NCBI GenBank assembly: GCA_022376515.1
Contig: WTXI01000483.1
Location: 1-22,361, forward strand
Origin: Lactifluus volemus
Lineage: Eukaryota > Basidiomycota > Agaricomycetes > Russulales > Russulaceae
Length of the DNA: 22,361 bases
Reading direction: 5' to 3'
Both the position numbers and the translations under genes were made by a program. The notes under the pieces are model-generated. The model made no database searches and had not been told where the DNA came from. It saw only the letters and a list, made by a program, of their open reading frames with translations. Below are positions 1-9,937 of the stretch, in pieces. The stretch's first letter is position 1. Every line of letters begins with the position of its first letter.

Positions 1-2
1 AA

Positions 3-1441
3 CGCAAGGCAAAGGATGAGAGAAAGCGAGTACGTGCTTTAGTCCACGACGCAGCGCTCTTCTCAGTCGTACCCATCCAAGTCTCGTGGCTCTCCAAAAC
101 GCGACCGGTCTTCATCTCCCATGGAAATGGAAACATCTGACGAAGAGGCGGAAGATGGCCAAATAACCAAGTTCGAGCAGGAAGAAGAGAAGGAACGCAA
201 GCTTCTAGGCATGCACTCGCCAGTGATGAGCCCACGACTCTGGACGACTTGAACAAGGTGCGCCTGACTCGGGATGCCCTTGCAAAGCACTTCTTGGCTC
301 CTTGGTTCGAAGACTACGTCAAAGGTACTATTACCATCGTGCTCAGCTGGCTTTCTTGGTGATTGTGATTATTGTTTTTAGGAGCATACGTGCGCTATCT
401 TGTAGGAGTGGATAAATATCGCATCTACGAAATCAATAGTGTGTTTCCATTCATACCTTACGATTTACGCTAAGCCTCTTTTAGAAGTTCAAGCTCAAAC
501 CAAGCATTATAAAATCAATGATAACGTTCTTTGTAATCTGGCTCTTGAACTCAAGTACGGTGCCTCGGTGGACGTGTTCCCGATGGACAAAGTTTCAAAT
601 GTGGATTTTAGCGAGGTCAGTATAAGCTAGAGAATACCTGAAATTGTATCCAAGTCCATTTCAGGGGGAATTTGGTCGCTTTAAGATCACATGGGAGGCT
701 GCTCGCCTCAAGCTACCAACAAAGCGTGAGCTGGGAAAGAAGGGCGTACAACTTACGAAGCTCATCAACCAGCCCATGACCGAAGTGAGTGATTCGGTTT
801 GATAAAAATGTTGCTGTACTCAGTCGTGAACCCTAGAGCGACGTTGCAGCCATGCTTAAGCGGAAGAGTGAGTTGCAGGGGGAAACCGGAAAGCCGCAGG
901 CCAACTGGGCCACACTGGAGAGAGCAAGGTTGATGCAGGCACGCACGCTTGCCATGCGGCGTAACGACAAGGCGGAAGTCGCAACCCTTGATGCACAGCT
1001 GGCCGAGCTTGCCGTGGAGTCCGCTCCTGTAAAGTCAGAATCTACCGAAGAAGCGAGTGTTCTCCTCGCGAAGGTGAATGAGCGCAACCGCAAGGCGAAT
1101 CTCGAAGCAATCCGCCGTGCAGAGTTGCAAGAGGCGGAGCGGAAACGCCGTGAACGACGTATTGGCACACCTACTGTCTTTGACCCCAGCGCACGACTAC
1201 GCACCGTGCCGCGTATGTTTGCATCAAGGTATGAATACTTTGGGCGATGCCGGCTTGAAAAAAATAAATTTACACTTTCACGATCAGGTCAGCCACGCCG
1301 AACCCGCCCGCGCCAGATGTATCGTCCGCCAGTGACCCACAAAAGACGAGCTCACCGAGTCCTTCCAAAGGAAGCCCTGGGAAGGGGGATTTCCACGCGC
1401 GCATACTCGAGACCATCGAGATTGATTTGGGCGATTTTTGA
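3..1441 (+). CDS. RTF1: RTF1-like Paf1 complex subunit, 3' part, with one apparent frameshift
   Basis: Rtf1 is a nuclear subunit of the Paf1 elongation complex. Its Plus3 domain contacts phosphorylated Spt5 and it promotes H2B ubiquitination. The 5' end is outside the window. Inferred exons: 3-29, 67 to about 209, about 210-324, 382-438, 485-615, 665-784, 837-1228 and 1288-1441. Introns are 37-59 nt and GT-AG. An acidic stretch (METSDEEAEDGQITKFEQEE) precedes the Plus3 start, LNKVRLTRDALAKHFLAPWF, then GAYVRYLVG and FPMDKVSN. Next come a charged, probably coiled-coil region (834-1190) and the conserved Rtf1 C-terminus, ETIEIDLGDF, ending at TGA 1439-1441. The frame changes between about 195 and 230, from frame 1 to frame 3, with no room for an intron; this is a sequencing error or a real lesion. 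The 37-nt first intron (30-66) is the least certain. Identity is secure from the Plus3 and C-terminal motifs. Confidence 0.9.
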
Positions 1442-1810
1442 TGATATCTCTCCGTCACCTCTAACCTCATTTCTTGTTCACTGCTTGGTTTCTGCTATGC
1501 TGTGCATCGAGCTTGTAGTGCGTGTCGTGCCGAGACGGAGAGGCAGTGCCATTTAGGGATGAAGCCCTTCGTTCCTCCTTATAATGTTATTAACCGGGCT
1601 ACAGTCTGGATTCTAGATAGACATCCACGTTGATAGACGGTTAGTGTCGCTCACGTAGAGTCGACTTGTAGTTCAGGCCTACACTCCAAACAAAGTTTTA
1701 GGCCTGATATACCCAATGACATTGTTCATGTCCTGCAAGCATCGTGAAAATGGAGGTGCGCAAGTGGCTGCTTCATTAGTAGAGGATAAACTGAAATATT
1801 CTTATATCCA
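1442..1810. other. RTF1 3' flank, no gene seen
   Basis: This stretch follows the RTF1 stop codon and ends at the transposon. It should hold the RTF1 3' UTR and terminator. I see no convincing polyadenylation signal and no coding potential beyond chance open frames. Confidence 0.5.
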
Positions 1811-1812
1811 TA

Positions 1813-1836
1813 CAGTCGCCTCCCTCCTAACCCATA
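1813..1836 (+). repeat. Left terminal inverted repeat of the MITE-like element
   Basis: This 24-bp arm is the reverse complement of 2568-2591 with one mismatch (C versus T at the fifteenth base). It lies directly after TA at 1811-1812. Confidence 0.85.
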
Positions 1837-2567
1837 TCCCCGCTAACCCATACTCCCTCAAAGGCCATACAATTTGGGTAAACCAAGTTGGTTTGCAGGT
1901 GATAACCCATAACTCTCTTATACCCCATATCCCATACAATTTCTGAAGCCAAAACCCATACACTTTGAGGATGTAATTGAGGGATCATGAAGCTTGTTAC
2001 TATATAGTAGTTATTTTTGACACAAACACCTCTATGAAACTGTGAAGCTGCTATCTCTACCATGGAAATCCCTCCTTATTCTGTACAAAAGGGCTTGCAG
2101 AATCGTTGAGTTAGTCGGCATCAAGACAATGCCCATCAGGCTGCCCATCTTCAACGCTTTCGTGTTTCCTTGTGTTTCACCTTCCCCGAATCCCCATTTA
2201 TTCTCACCCAAGTCCCATTGTGTCCCTTCAGTATTTACAAGATTCTCCAAGTCCCTTTGTCTTAGACTTGACCTGCATTTTGACCAGTGCTTTGATTACA
2301 CATGTACATATGCCCCCTCTGTCATTCAATCTAGCATTTTTCTGCCCTCATTGCATGACCAGGGCCTTCTACACCTCAAAATCCCCCCAGCAACTCAGAC
2401 TGCTTCAAAAGCATGTCATTTCACCAGCACTGTCCTCGACTCCTTGCTGTGTCAGCAGCCTGAGGCTGACTCGGAGGCCCGACCCGGCCCGGGCTCAATC
2501 TCGCGTACCTGAATTCCGGTAGCCCATACTCCCTCATAACCCATAGCCCAGGGCATAAACCGACTGG

Positions 2568-2591
2568 TATGGGTTAAGAGGGAGGCGACTG
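2568..2591 (-). repeat. Right terminal inverted repeat of the MITE-like element
   Basis: This is the 24-bp partner of 1813-1836, followed directly by TA at 2592-2593. Confidence 0.85.
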
Positions 2592-2593
2592 TA

Positions 2594-3276
2594 CATTTTA
2601 GGTGGACAAGCAGTCACATGGCCAATTCCGGTCATCCGAGTCATACTTACCCGGAAAAACTCGCCGGCGGCGAAGTGGGTCTACCGGGTGCTTTGCTCGT
2701 CAATGATATTCCTTGTTCACTAAATAGTGAATAGGTGATCCCCCTACAAAATTGCAGGCCATCGTCAGCTTGAAGTACTGTACCTGGGCCCTCGCGAGAC
2801 AAAAAGCATCATTCTGGCCTAGTAAACTCTGGTTCGGAGTTCTCGGCTATTCCTCTTGTGGAGCTTTTCTCTGTCCCAGTGTCCCTCTGCTGAGAAACCG
2901 CCTCGCACTGCTGTCGCTTTCATTTTTCCTGTCATTTGACCATGCTTCGGAACTAATTCATTCGACGGCTTCCATTTCTGCGCCCAGGGTTTTTGATGTC
3001 GTGCCAGTGGCGACATTTGGCTCGTGCTAAATGTTGGGTATTTACGGATTAACCGGTTGCACTTTACCGCATTGGCGGACAAAGGGACCCGCTTGGTTAT
3101 CATTACCTCCGTTTTAGACCCGTTAGAAATGCATCGCAACTGTGCAGGTGCTGTACTGTAGATTTATTGATGAATTATGACGTTAGCCGCGGAAATGACG
3201 GGCCGGTATTTCCGGTGTGATGGATAAAAATTAATAAATAGGTGCAAAGGAGTTGCCAGTGGTTCTATCAATTTAA
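2594..3276. other. Intergenic region and presumed CCC1 promoter
   Basis: No gene is supported here; the 92- and 106-codon open frames have no recognisable motif. The right end lies directly upstream of the CCC1 start. It has an AT-rich stretch at about 3222-3240 that contains GATAA (3223-3227) and could serve as core promoter. GATA factors control fungal iron genes, but a single GATAA is expected by chance and I make no regulatory claim. Confidence 0.4.
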
Positions 3277-4393
3277 ATGTCTGCCCCTACCTCGGTTCCC
3301 CTGCCACGCCCAACCACGAATTCCAACCAGGCAAACAGACCTCCAGTATGGGCAATTGAAGCTTCAGAACAGTCAGTGCAAACCCCTCTTCCTGTAGCAT
3401 GTGCCCGTCAGACGGATGAGCGTGAGGTTTGTTGTAAGGAGTTGAAAGGAGAGGACGAGCGGCAGCTCATAGACCCAGACATTGTCCGTGACGCGTGAGT
3501 CATTCTTTTTTTTTTTACTTATTCGTGTAGGCTGGAAAAATTTGGTGCTCCTTGGGCCCGCACCCTCGCCCCCGGACTCTCAATCGAACGCTCATGTTTT
3601 CCTTACAGTGTCATTGGTCTCTCGGATGGTCTCACCGTCCCATTCGCCCTTACTGCGGGTCTTTCGTCACTCGGCGAGTCTAAGCTCGTCGTCCTCGGCG
3701 GTATAGCCGAGCTCATTGCCGGTGCAATATCCATGGGTATCGGCGGTTTCCTCGCGTCTCAAGCGGAGCGCGACCACCATCGCTATCTCCGGCGTACGAT
3801 CAAAGCGCGAGTACAGCGCTGTTGCGATGGCGAGATGGAACGCGAGGTGCATGCCGTACTCGGCGCTGTCGGTGTGGATGAAAAGGTCTCACGTCAAGTG
3901 GCACATAACTTGTTGGAAGTCGAGTCTGTCGCAGAACGGAATGATGGTAGTTCATTGGAGGATGAAGAGCGTGGACTGAGATGGAGTCGGTCGGTCGGCA
4001 TCACTGAATTCTTGCTCAGGTTTGGCGAGGGTCTAGGTGCGATAACTCTTCCTTCACATTCATCTCAACTGACACCCACGTGCACCAGAGGACATCCCTA
4101 CACGCCGCCTCTACATGTCTGCAATCACGATCGGTTCAGGCTACCTCATGGGTGGCGTGATCCCATTAATCCCCTACTTTTTTATTCCAAAGGCACATGT
4201 CGCGCTCATGTATTCATCGATCATTACTGGCATCGTTCTGCTTATCTTTGGTGCTGTCAAGGCGAGAGTCTCTGGTGCAGCAGGAAAGGGAGCAAGTGGA
4301 TACGTGTGGGGCGCAGTTAGCACGTTGGCAGTCGGAGGCGCAGCTGCTGCAGCTGCATATGGCATAGTTGCATTATTAGAAGCGGAGCCATGA
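3277..4393 (+). CDS. CCC1: CCC1/VIT1-family vacuolar iron/manganese transporter
   Basis: CCC1/VIT1 proteins move Fe2+ or Mn2+ from the cytosol into the vacuole by proton antiport. Exons are 3277-3494, 3609-4036 and 4089-4393, giving 316 aa. The introns have good GT-AG ends (114 and 52 nt) and all junctions stay in frame. Residues 1-70 are polar. Membrane segments are near 74-95 (VIGLSDGLTVPFALTAGLSS), 99-122, 223-248, 252-273 and 287-312, the five expected for the family. Asp79 in GLSDG matches the conserved pore aspartate. The loop 124-200, with GEMEREVHAVLGAVGVDEK, is the cytosolic Glu/Met-rich metal-binding domain of fungal CCC1. I see no lesion. It is convergent with the F-box gene at 4848. 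It is the only intact copy here; at least five broken copies lie to the right. Fe versus Mn preference cannot be read from sequence. Confidence 0.93.
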
Positions 4394-4847
4394 ACCGCTT
4401 TCTACGTCATTCATGTGTTTGCCTGCGATTTTATAGCGCTGCCTTCCACGCCCTTGGATACCTTACTTCTTCGGGTCATTAATAAATGTATATTCACCCT
4501 ATAGAATCGACTTTACGTTCAAGTCCAAGTGCGGACGCGAAGTTACTGAACCTCCCTGCTTAGTTCCAGACTATCAATAATCGGCTCGTATTGTAGGTGA
4601 AACCTCGTGATTCTTGAAACTGAGTCCCTCAGCCCAGGCCTCTCCCTGCAGCTCATCTGTCACGTACCGACGGAGAGCTCGTCGTCGCCCTTACCTGGGG
4701 AAATGCCCCCTAGAACGTCCCTTTCGAATAAAAGGGCAAAGCGCGCCTATGCTATTGTGGTCAGGGTGGGTAGTAAGCGTGAGCAGAATAAATATCACGG
4801 TCGATCTGGGAACTCACTGGAGTGTTCCCTACATTCCCTCGGTTGGT
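4394..4847. other. Shared 3' flank between CCC1 and F-box A1, duplicated at 10991-11417
   Basis: This 454-bp region separates two convergent genes and should hold both 3' UTRs. AATAAATG-like sequence about 4481-4488 is a plausible CCC1 polyadenylation signal. Most of the region recurs at 10991-11417, including ATAGAATCGACTTTAC and GGTGAAACCTCGTGATTCTT. This shows that CCC1 and the A gene were duplicated together. No gene is seen. Confidence 0.7.
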
Positions 4848-6445
4848 TCAAGAAAATACAGATTCATCAACCATGGTCAGGTTCACAGGGTGGCCTGCTA
4901 CTTGTCGTTCATCGATAAATGCAGTAAACGCAGCTCGAGCATCAATTCCTTCGACACGCCATGAATATCCAAGTTCCCGCAGACTAGGAAGGAGTTTCAG
5001 TGGAAGCTCTCCATCGTCTGATTGTAAGGAATGAGAAATGTCGAAGACGAGCCAGTCTTGCACATAAAGTATCTTTGCGTTGCTGAAAATTTTCAGAAGT
5101 TCACGCCATTGTGTTCGATCAACCACTTCTTCGTCGGGCCATATTGGAAACCTCCTGCAACCGAGAATGACTTGCTCCACGACGGAAAGTACGGGTGAAA
5201 ATATAACAAGGATATGCCATGTGTTTAATACTTGGGAGCGAAGGTTTCCGCGAAGGTTTCCGTGCGTCATTTCAAGGTGGAATTGCAAGATGGGAATCCT
5301 TCTCGAAGACAACATCACAAACTCGATGACACCTTCCCGGATGAAGTTGAGCTTGACAGTGTCAAAGCTGACAGTTTTAGATGTTTGCATGAACTGCAAG
5401 AGAGATGTAATGAACGTGGGACGATTGTTGGAATTGATGTGTATTTTGAGGATGCTGAGGGAAGGGGCACTGATTCGAGTAACAAGGCCCTCCAGGTATG
5501 TGCTCGTACCCAGGAACACAAACGAGTGCAACTTAGAGAGTGTGATGTTTGGCGTATTGTCTGACTCCTTCTCCACCCGGGGAAAATCGATCACGAGCAT
5601 CTCTAGCTGGGGCATAATCGAAAGCCGAGTAAGTATATGGCTGGGAGGGTAATGGGCGAGTGGTGAGTTCGAGCCATTTACAAGTTTGAGAGTGACGAGG
5701 CCCACGGCGGAAGTTGTGAGTGAGGGGTATCCAAGGACTTGAAGAAAAGCGGTCACCCAGAGATTTAGGTGGCGTAGATTGGGTGCTTTAAATGACAAAG
5801 GAAAGCCCAAGCTTGTCAGTGGGTACGGTCCGAGAGGATCGATAAACATGGAGTCCAGAACCGGAAATTGGCCATCCATTGCAATGATGTACTTTCTCAA
5901 GCTTGAACTCGAACCTGGCATTCTAAAGGAAATACGACGCACACGATCACGATGAGAGAGTGCGAGCAGTATACCGCGTTCATCTTCTGTTGTCATCCTC
6001 TTATCAACGTGGTCACCGTGATAATAAATGATGAGTGGCAGGGGTGGTGAATGTGCCAACATATCCGCTATATGCACGCCATACGTGCAGAAGAGATGGA
6101 GGTCGAGTCGAGATGGTGATGAAAGAATCAGATTTCTCCACAGTCGGCAAACATGGGCGAGCTTGTACCACCACTGGCAACGTTGTCGGTCCCAATAAAT
6201 TCCTCGTCCGCCATCCTCGTCCTCGTCTTCGTCCGGGTCGGCTAGTCGATAGACATCAAATACGTTGAGGAGCACGTCATCGTTAAGGGTATAGATAGGC
6301 GAGTATGGTCTACTAGAATTGCTAGTGGGCCCTATTGATGCGAACGGTTCAGATCACGGACCGTGAGAGTGTTGTCGGACTCACCAGTTGGGGTATCGTG
6401 ATCTTCATTAAGGGAGAGAGTCAACCGGTAGTCGGAGTCGGACAT
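4848..6445 (-). CDS. F-box-like protein, group A, copy 1
   Basis: A putative substrate receptor of an SCF (Skp1-Cullin-F-box) ubiquitin ligase. Coding exons are 6385-6445 and 4848-6331, giving 514 aa. The 53-nt intron (GTGAGT to CAATAG) is required, because reading through meets TAG. ATG at 6443-6445 matches the other A genes. The F-box-like domain runs from about 34 to 102: YTLNDDVLLNVFDVYR, then an acidic insert at 52-60 (DPDEDEDED), then WWYKLAHVCRLWRNLILSSP. The remainder, about 105-514, has repeated Leu-rich segments such as LPKL/LSKLHSFVFLG and EGLVTRISAPSLSILKI. These resemble the irregular leucine-rich repeats of agaricomycete F-box proteins and presumably bind substrate. No membrane segment or signal peptide is seen. 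The target is unknown. It shares its upstream sequence GACATGTCAAAAAGGCAAG with copy 3. Confidence 0.85.
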
Positions 6446-6920
6446 GTCAAAAAGGCAAGCAACGATGAGGGTGTGGTTAAAGAGTGCAGTGGGTATGCCT
6501 CACTGGCATGGCCGTGATAAGCGCTGAGCTTTATCCAATATCCATAATGAGAGGTTGCACGCAACGCTTCACTCAGGCTGGCACATCCTTCGTTGGCGCC
6601 TAATCATGGCTTTGTTTAAACCAACGGGGATGTCATCCTGGCTGAGTTGAACCTACGGCCGCGGCCCGTTGGGGTGATGACATGATAACACTCTTCAGGT
6701 CCTGCTCAGCAGCTGCCAGTGCCGGTGGTCACTGGCACGAAATGTCCACGATGCGTATGAACAATGCCCACTTTTCTCCTTGATTCGTATCCCTTCTCAG
6801 TTATCACACCACTAGCAGAGTAGCTCCCCGGGTGACAATCTCACGTAACGTGTCCTATACGGAACAACCACCGAGAGCAAAAATCCAAATGAACCGCTAT
6901 TGGGCCCTGGGAGGTGTTTG
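6446..6920. other. Upstream region of A1 and of a CCC1 relic, conserved in the second unit
   Basis: No gene is seen. Two blocks recur upstream of A2: GAACAATGCCCACTTTTCTC at 6759-6778 (and 13308-13327), and GTGTCCTATACGGAACAA at 6850-6867 (and 13401-13418). The stretch lies between a minus-strand F-box start and a plus-strand CCC1 relic. It may therefore carry the ancestral promoters of both. A perfect 8-bp stem with an 8-nt loop lies at 6714-6737 and is of uncertain meaning. Confidence 0.5.
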
Positions 6921-7180
6921 TTGAAGCGGAGGAGAGAGCAATGGACCGCTCTCAGAGCCCATCGTGAGTCCCCTGAGCCGTGATTATGTGCAACATCATC
7001 TTATTGTTCGGCGCAGGGCCAACTCTTGATCGATCCAAGGCGGGGATTTGACCTCGCCGTCCTGTTCGCCCTTACTGCCAGTCTTCGGCGAGTCCAACTT
7101 GAAGCTCGTCGTCCTAGGGCAGCATTTTTATAATAACTCATTGCCGGCGGAATATCCATGGGCATTGGCACTTTCCTCGA
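6921..7180 (+). pseudogene. CCC1 relic 1 (5' part only)
   Basis: A decayed copy of the 5' half of the CCC1 gene. At 6921-6970 it resembles the end of CCC1 exon 1 and still has a GTGAGT donor (6964-6969). At about 7051-7180 it matches exon 2: TTCGCCCTTACTGCC, CTCGTCGTCCTAGG and ATATCCATGGGCATTGGCA correspond to the first two membrane segments. Short deletions break the frame and nothing equivalent to exon 3 follows. It lies left of F-box B1 in the same convergent arrangement as the intact CCC1 and A1. Confidence 0.75.
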
Positions 7181-7735
7181 ATCTAGTTTACTCCATTGCC
7201 ATGTTAGAAGGTCTTTCTCACCACTGGCAAGTCCGATGTAAGACCCATATCTCAATATTTGCCCGGTTATCCGAGTCAGACGGTTAGCTGCAATAACGGT
7301 GGGCTCGGGTCATCCTCCTCGCCCTCCGAGTCACCCTAATGTGTTATTGCCTTTACCAACTTGAACTCGCATGCACAACAGGAGTAATTGCGGCAAAATG
7401 ATCATTAGCAACTAGCAAGAAGTTGGCTCGGGAATCCGTTCGGACAAACGCATCTGAGTCAATGCTCATTAAATACGGATACTTCGTATTACTGTGGACA
7501 TGTTCTCGACGAACAAACTTTTAATAAGCCAACGATACTAGTAGTAGTAGGGGAGGCCTAGAAAACGCAGCAGATTTGAAGGCATGAAACAATGGGCATA
7601 AAATAGTAACATAATGTCGTACAACATCAGGCGTGAAGGGAAATACCGAAGAAGACGAATTAACGCATCCACGGCCTTGTTCTTGACACATGAATAACGG
7701 ACCATGGCACATAAATTATTACAGTTTTCCCCCAA
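7181..7735. other. 3' flank of F-box B1, present in three copies
   Basis: No gene is seen. The region is shared with the 3' flanks of B2 and B3. The 20-mer AGCAAGAAGTTGGCTCGGGA occurs at 7414-7433, 13983-14002 and 16698-16717, and the nearby TTTTAATAAGCCAA at 7520 is also in B3 (about 16796). The minus-strand B1 transcript should terminate here. Confidence 0.65.
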
Positions 7736-9351
7736 TTACGTGCTGGAGTCATAGCTCAACCTTCTGACTCTCGCAAGAAAAGGTATGGGGCTTTGGCATG
7801 AATACGAAGGAAGTTCAGGGAGCTGGACTCTGAATGGGTGACCGGAATGCCGACGAGCAGCGATGAATAGCTCCATGCATTGCTGCAGATATTCGTCCTC
7901 CCGCTCGGATTCGACCTCCTTGGAAAAGTAGATATCTTGAAGCGCAGGCAACACTTCCGTGACTCTTTCCCCAGTGAGCCATCGCAGCGGAGATACAAGG
8001 TACAACTGCTGATTGCCAGACAAACGCAGTGTGTGAACAGCAGTGAAAGGGCGGAAAAGATCCAGCCATTCGGGATTGTCCATGAAGACCTCCAAATGCT
8101 CAAGACGTGTAAAGGAAGATTGGATGGTGATGGCGAGCTCTGTAACGCCGGAAAGTAAAGACAAAGACTGGATCAATACCTGTGCCATAGACGAGGCGTG
8201 CCAATCTGGCCTTTGGGCTTCACCTTGAATTTTCAGTTCGAGGGGATACTTCATGGTCCCCTCTCGTAGACCAAGAGTTATCTGGGCTTCATAGTCGCTA
8301 ATCGACACAATCGCACAACCGAATGACCAAAGCGTCTGTGAATGATAGACCAGTTCTCGGATGTCCAAGATGGGTTCTGGGAAGAATGTGATCGGGAACG
8401 TTTCGAGTTGAGGGGCATCAATTTGGGCCAGGAGGGCCTCCAAGTACTCATTGACACCAAAAAAATAGAATACTGTGAGAGAAGGGAGGATAAGGCGTGT
8501 GAACGGACGTGGATGTCGAGTTATTCGATCAAGGTGAAATTCTTGGAAGCTGATGCAAAGGCTTTTGAGACTGGTCAAGGCAGAGAGGCCTGTGGCCATC
8601 GCGTCGGGTGAAATGTAACCAAGCTCGGGAATACTTTCAAGCCATAGACCCGAAAGATCGTCGAAAGATAAACTCGAAAGAAGTTGAGGTAATGTCGGAA
8701 ATGGAACGCCAGCAAAAGAGAGCGATTTTAGGTGTGGGGCAGATCCCACTAAAAAAGTATCGGGAAGCTGCCTGAGCAAATCGCGATCTACTGGTGGACC
8801 CTCAGCCTGAGGATCCGGATCCCACTCCGACTCGGATCGAATGTTAAGATATGTCAGCGCAGGGAATGGTTTTTGCATGACTGTCGTGAACCTCTCAAAT
8901 TCATGTCGCGAACGTGGTAGACCGATTTGGATGTGGCATACGCGGTCATGATGCTCTAGTGCAGCAATGACGTCATCCCCAAGATTGTAACGGTCAGGGT
9001 ATACTTCGATAGGAAAGGGCGGCCATATGTCCAACAACTCCTTCACAGAAGTATGATTTGTGCAGTGAATGCGTAGGTCGAGACGGCGTGGAGATGAAAA
9101 TACGATGTATCGCCATCTTTGGCATACTCGTGCGAGTTCATGCCATGTATGTGGCCACGGTCCCGGCCACCGGTATGCCATGTTAAAGTCAAGTCGACTA
9201 TTGAGAGCGACTACTTTGCAAAAGAAGAAGATATTCAGCAGGACTTCGTCTGGGAGCGCATTGATTGTCACATGTGGCGAAATGTGGCCTGGACCAGAAA
9301 AGTAAGTGATCATCGTTGGCACTAAGCAAAAGACGTACGGTTCGTAGCCAT
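7736..9351 (-). CDS. F-box-like protein, group B, copy 1
   Basis: A putative SCF ligase substrate receptor of a second paralogous group. The preferred model has exons 9339-9351 (13 nt) and 7736-9288, giving 521 aa starting MATNRHISPHVTINALPDE. The 50-nt intron runs GTACGT to GGTCCAG. An alternative is an unspliced start at an ATG inside that intron (MITYFSGPGHISPHV); both keep the frame. The F-box runs from about 13 to 75: INALPDEVLLNIFFFCKVVA, a variable insert at 34-50, then WHELARVCQRWRYIVFSSP. The remainder is Leu-rich (for example LPQLLSSLSFDDLSGLWL and LEALLAQIDAPQLETF), consistent with irregular leucine-rich repeats. Its layout parallels group A (E-Y-L-E-x-L before I-x-A-P-x-L), so A and B probably share an ancestor. 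Substrate unknown. Confidence 0.83.
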
Positions 9352-9540
9352 AACGCCTTCACCTATTACAGGTCTTAGAAAAAGCATTTCAAGTTATCGT
9401 GAAAAGAGGAATATCAGGATATTGATAATGTTAAAGTTGATGAACCCCACGATTGACACTTCTAGGTCCGAACTCCGAACGGATCAAATAATTCAGCTCC
9501 GAGTTGCGCACGTGATGAGCGAGCGGCCGGCAGATCCCGT
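9352..9540 (-). other. Upstream region of B1
   Basis: Presumed B1 promoter and 5' leader. It is strongly similar to the B3 upstream region (18531-18750), sharing CATTTCAAGTTAT and GTGAAAAGAGG, and only weakly similar to the B2 upstream region. This matches the closer relation of B1 and B3 in the first exon and intron. Confidence 0.6.
9508..9526. promoter_or_regulatory. Candidate E-box element upstream of B1 (CACGTGATG)
   Basis: GCACGTGATGAGCGAGCGG contains the palindrome CACGTG, 158 bp upstream of the B1 ATG. The same CACGTGATG lies upstream of B2 (16021) and B3 (18725) at similar distances. CACGTG is bound by bHLH factors such as Cbf1 or USF in fungi. The role here is inferred from conservation only. 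Confidence 0.45.
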
Positions 9541-9740
9541 CATCCAGACACCAGGCCATTGTGTCTCATACTGTGAACATGTTCAAAGTCAGCCTGGAGT
9601 AATTTTGCATAGTGTGCTGCCAGGTCGCGCTCCTTTCCAGTGAGTCCAGCAATTGTTGGGTACTCTCGAGCCAATTCGGACAGCTCTTTTGTAGATTTTC
9701 TTTGTCGACTCGGAACGAACCTGAACTGAGGCACTCGGGG
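9541..9740 (-). repeat. Fragment of unknown gene, copy 1 (second copy at 19481-19600)
   Basis: Read on the minus strand, this resembles 19481-19600 on the plus strand. Both contain ATTGGCTCGAGAGTACCCA and code for KEL(S/P)(E/K)LAREYP in one frame. The 64-codon open frame here reads on through LTGKERDLAAHYAKLL. The other copy diverges after GKE. I recognise no family. It may be an exon of a gene caught in the duplications or a transposon fragment. Confidence 0.5.
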
Positions 9741-9937
9741 GACATGCCGCTTTCGTTTTGAGTTTGCGTTCTGATCTCAGGTCAGAAGCGTGCTAAGCTG
9801 TCTCCTAATCTGCCCACACCTCTGGCAACAGTCTCCGAGTCGGGCTGAAAGGGAGCAGTGAACCGCTCGTGAACCAGCCTGGCGAAGGGCTAACCCTTGA
9901 TCGAAACCTGATTTGACCACGTCTTCTTCAACTGTCG

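Larger units (their letters stand above)
1813..2591. mobile_element. Non-autonomous TA-flanked inverted-repeat transposon (MITE-like)
   Basis: The ends are inverted repeats, 1813-1836 and 2568-2591, matching at 23 of 24 positions and beginning CAGTCGCCTCCCTC. A TA dinucleotide flanks each end (1811-1812 and 2592-2593), as expected for a TA target duplication. CAGT-type ends with a TA duplication are typical of the Tc1/mariner/pogo superfamily. Inside each end the motif CCCATA recurs, and the 14-mer CCCATACTCCCTCA occurs in direct orientation at 1847-1860 and 2523-2536. At 779 bp with no recognisable DDE/D transposase, it would need a transposase supplied elsewhere. The 156-codon open frame inside (2042-2512) resembles no protein I know. 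Superfamily assignment is an inference from the ends alone. Confidence 0.8.

Noticed and set aside
2042..2512. 156-codon open frame inside the MITE-like element
   Set aside because: It has no transposase motif or recognisable domain, and its composition is that of chance translation of pyrimidine-rich DNA.
3066..3240. GATAA and an inverted CCAAT upstream of CCC1 as iron-response sites (GATA factor, CBC/HapX)
   Set aside because: Each occurs once, and the CCAAT lacks the spaced partner motif known from HapX sites; chance is enough to explain them.
4115..4393. A separate 92-aa small membrane protein
   Set aside because: It is exon 3 of CCC1; splicing at 4036/4089 joins it in frame to the upstream exons.
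6714..6737. Perfect 8-bp stem with an 8-nt loop upstream of A1
   Set aside because: It is too short to stand out in 22 kb, and I saw no equivalent upstream of A2 or A3.
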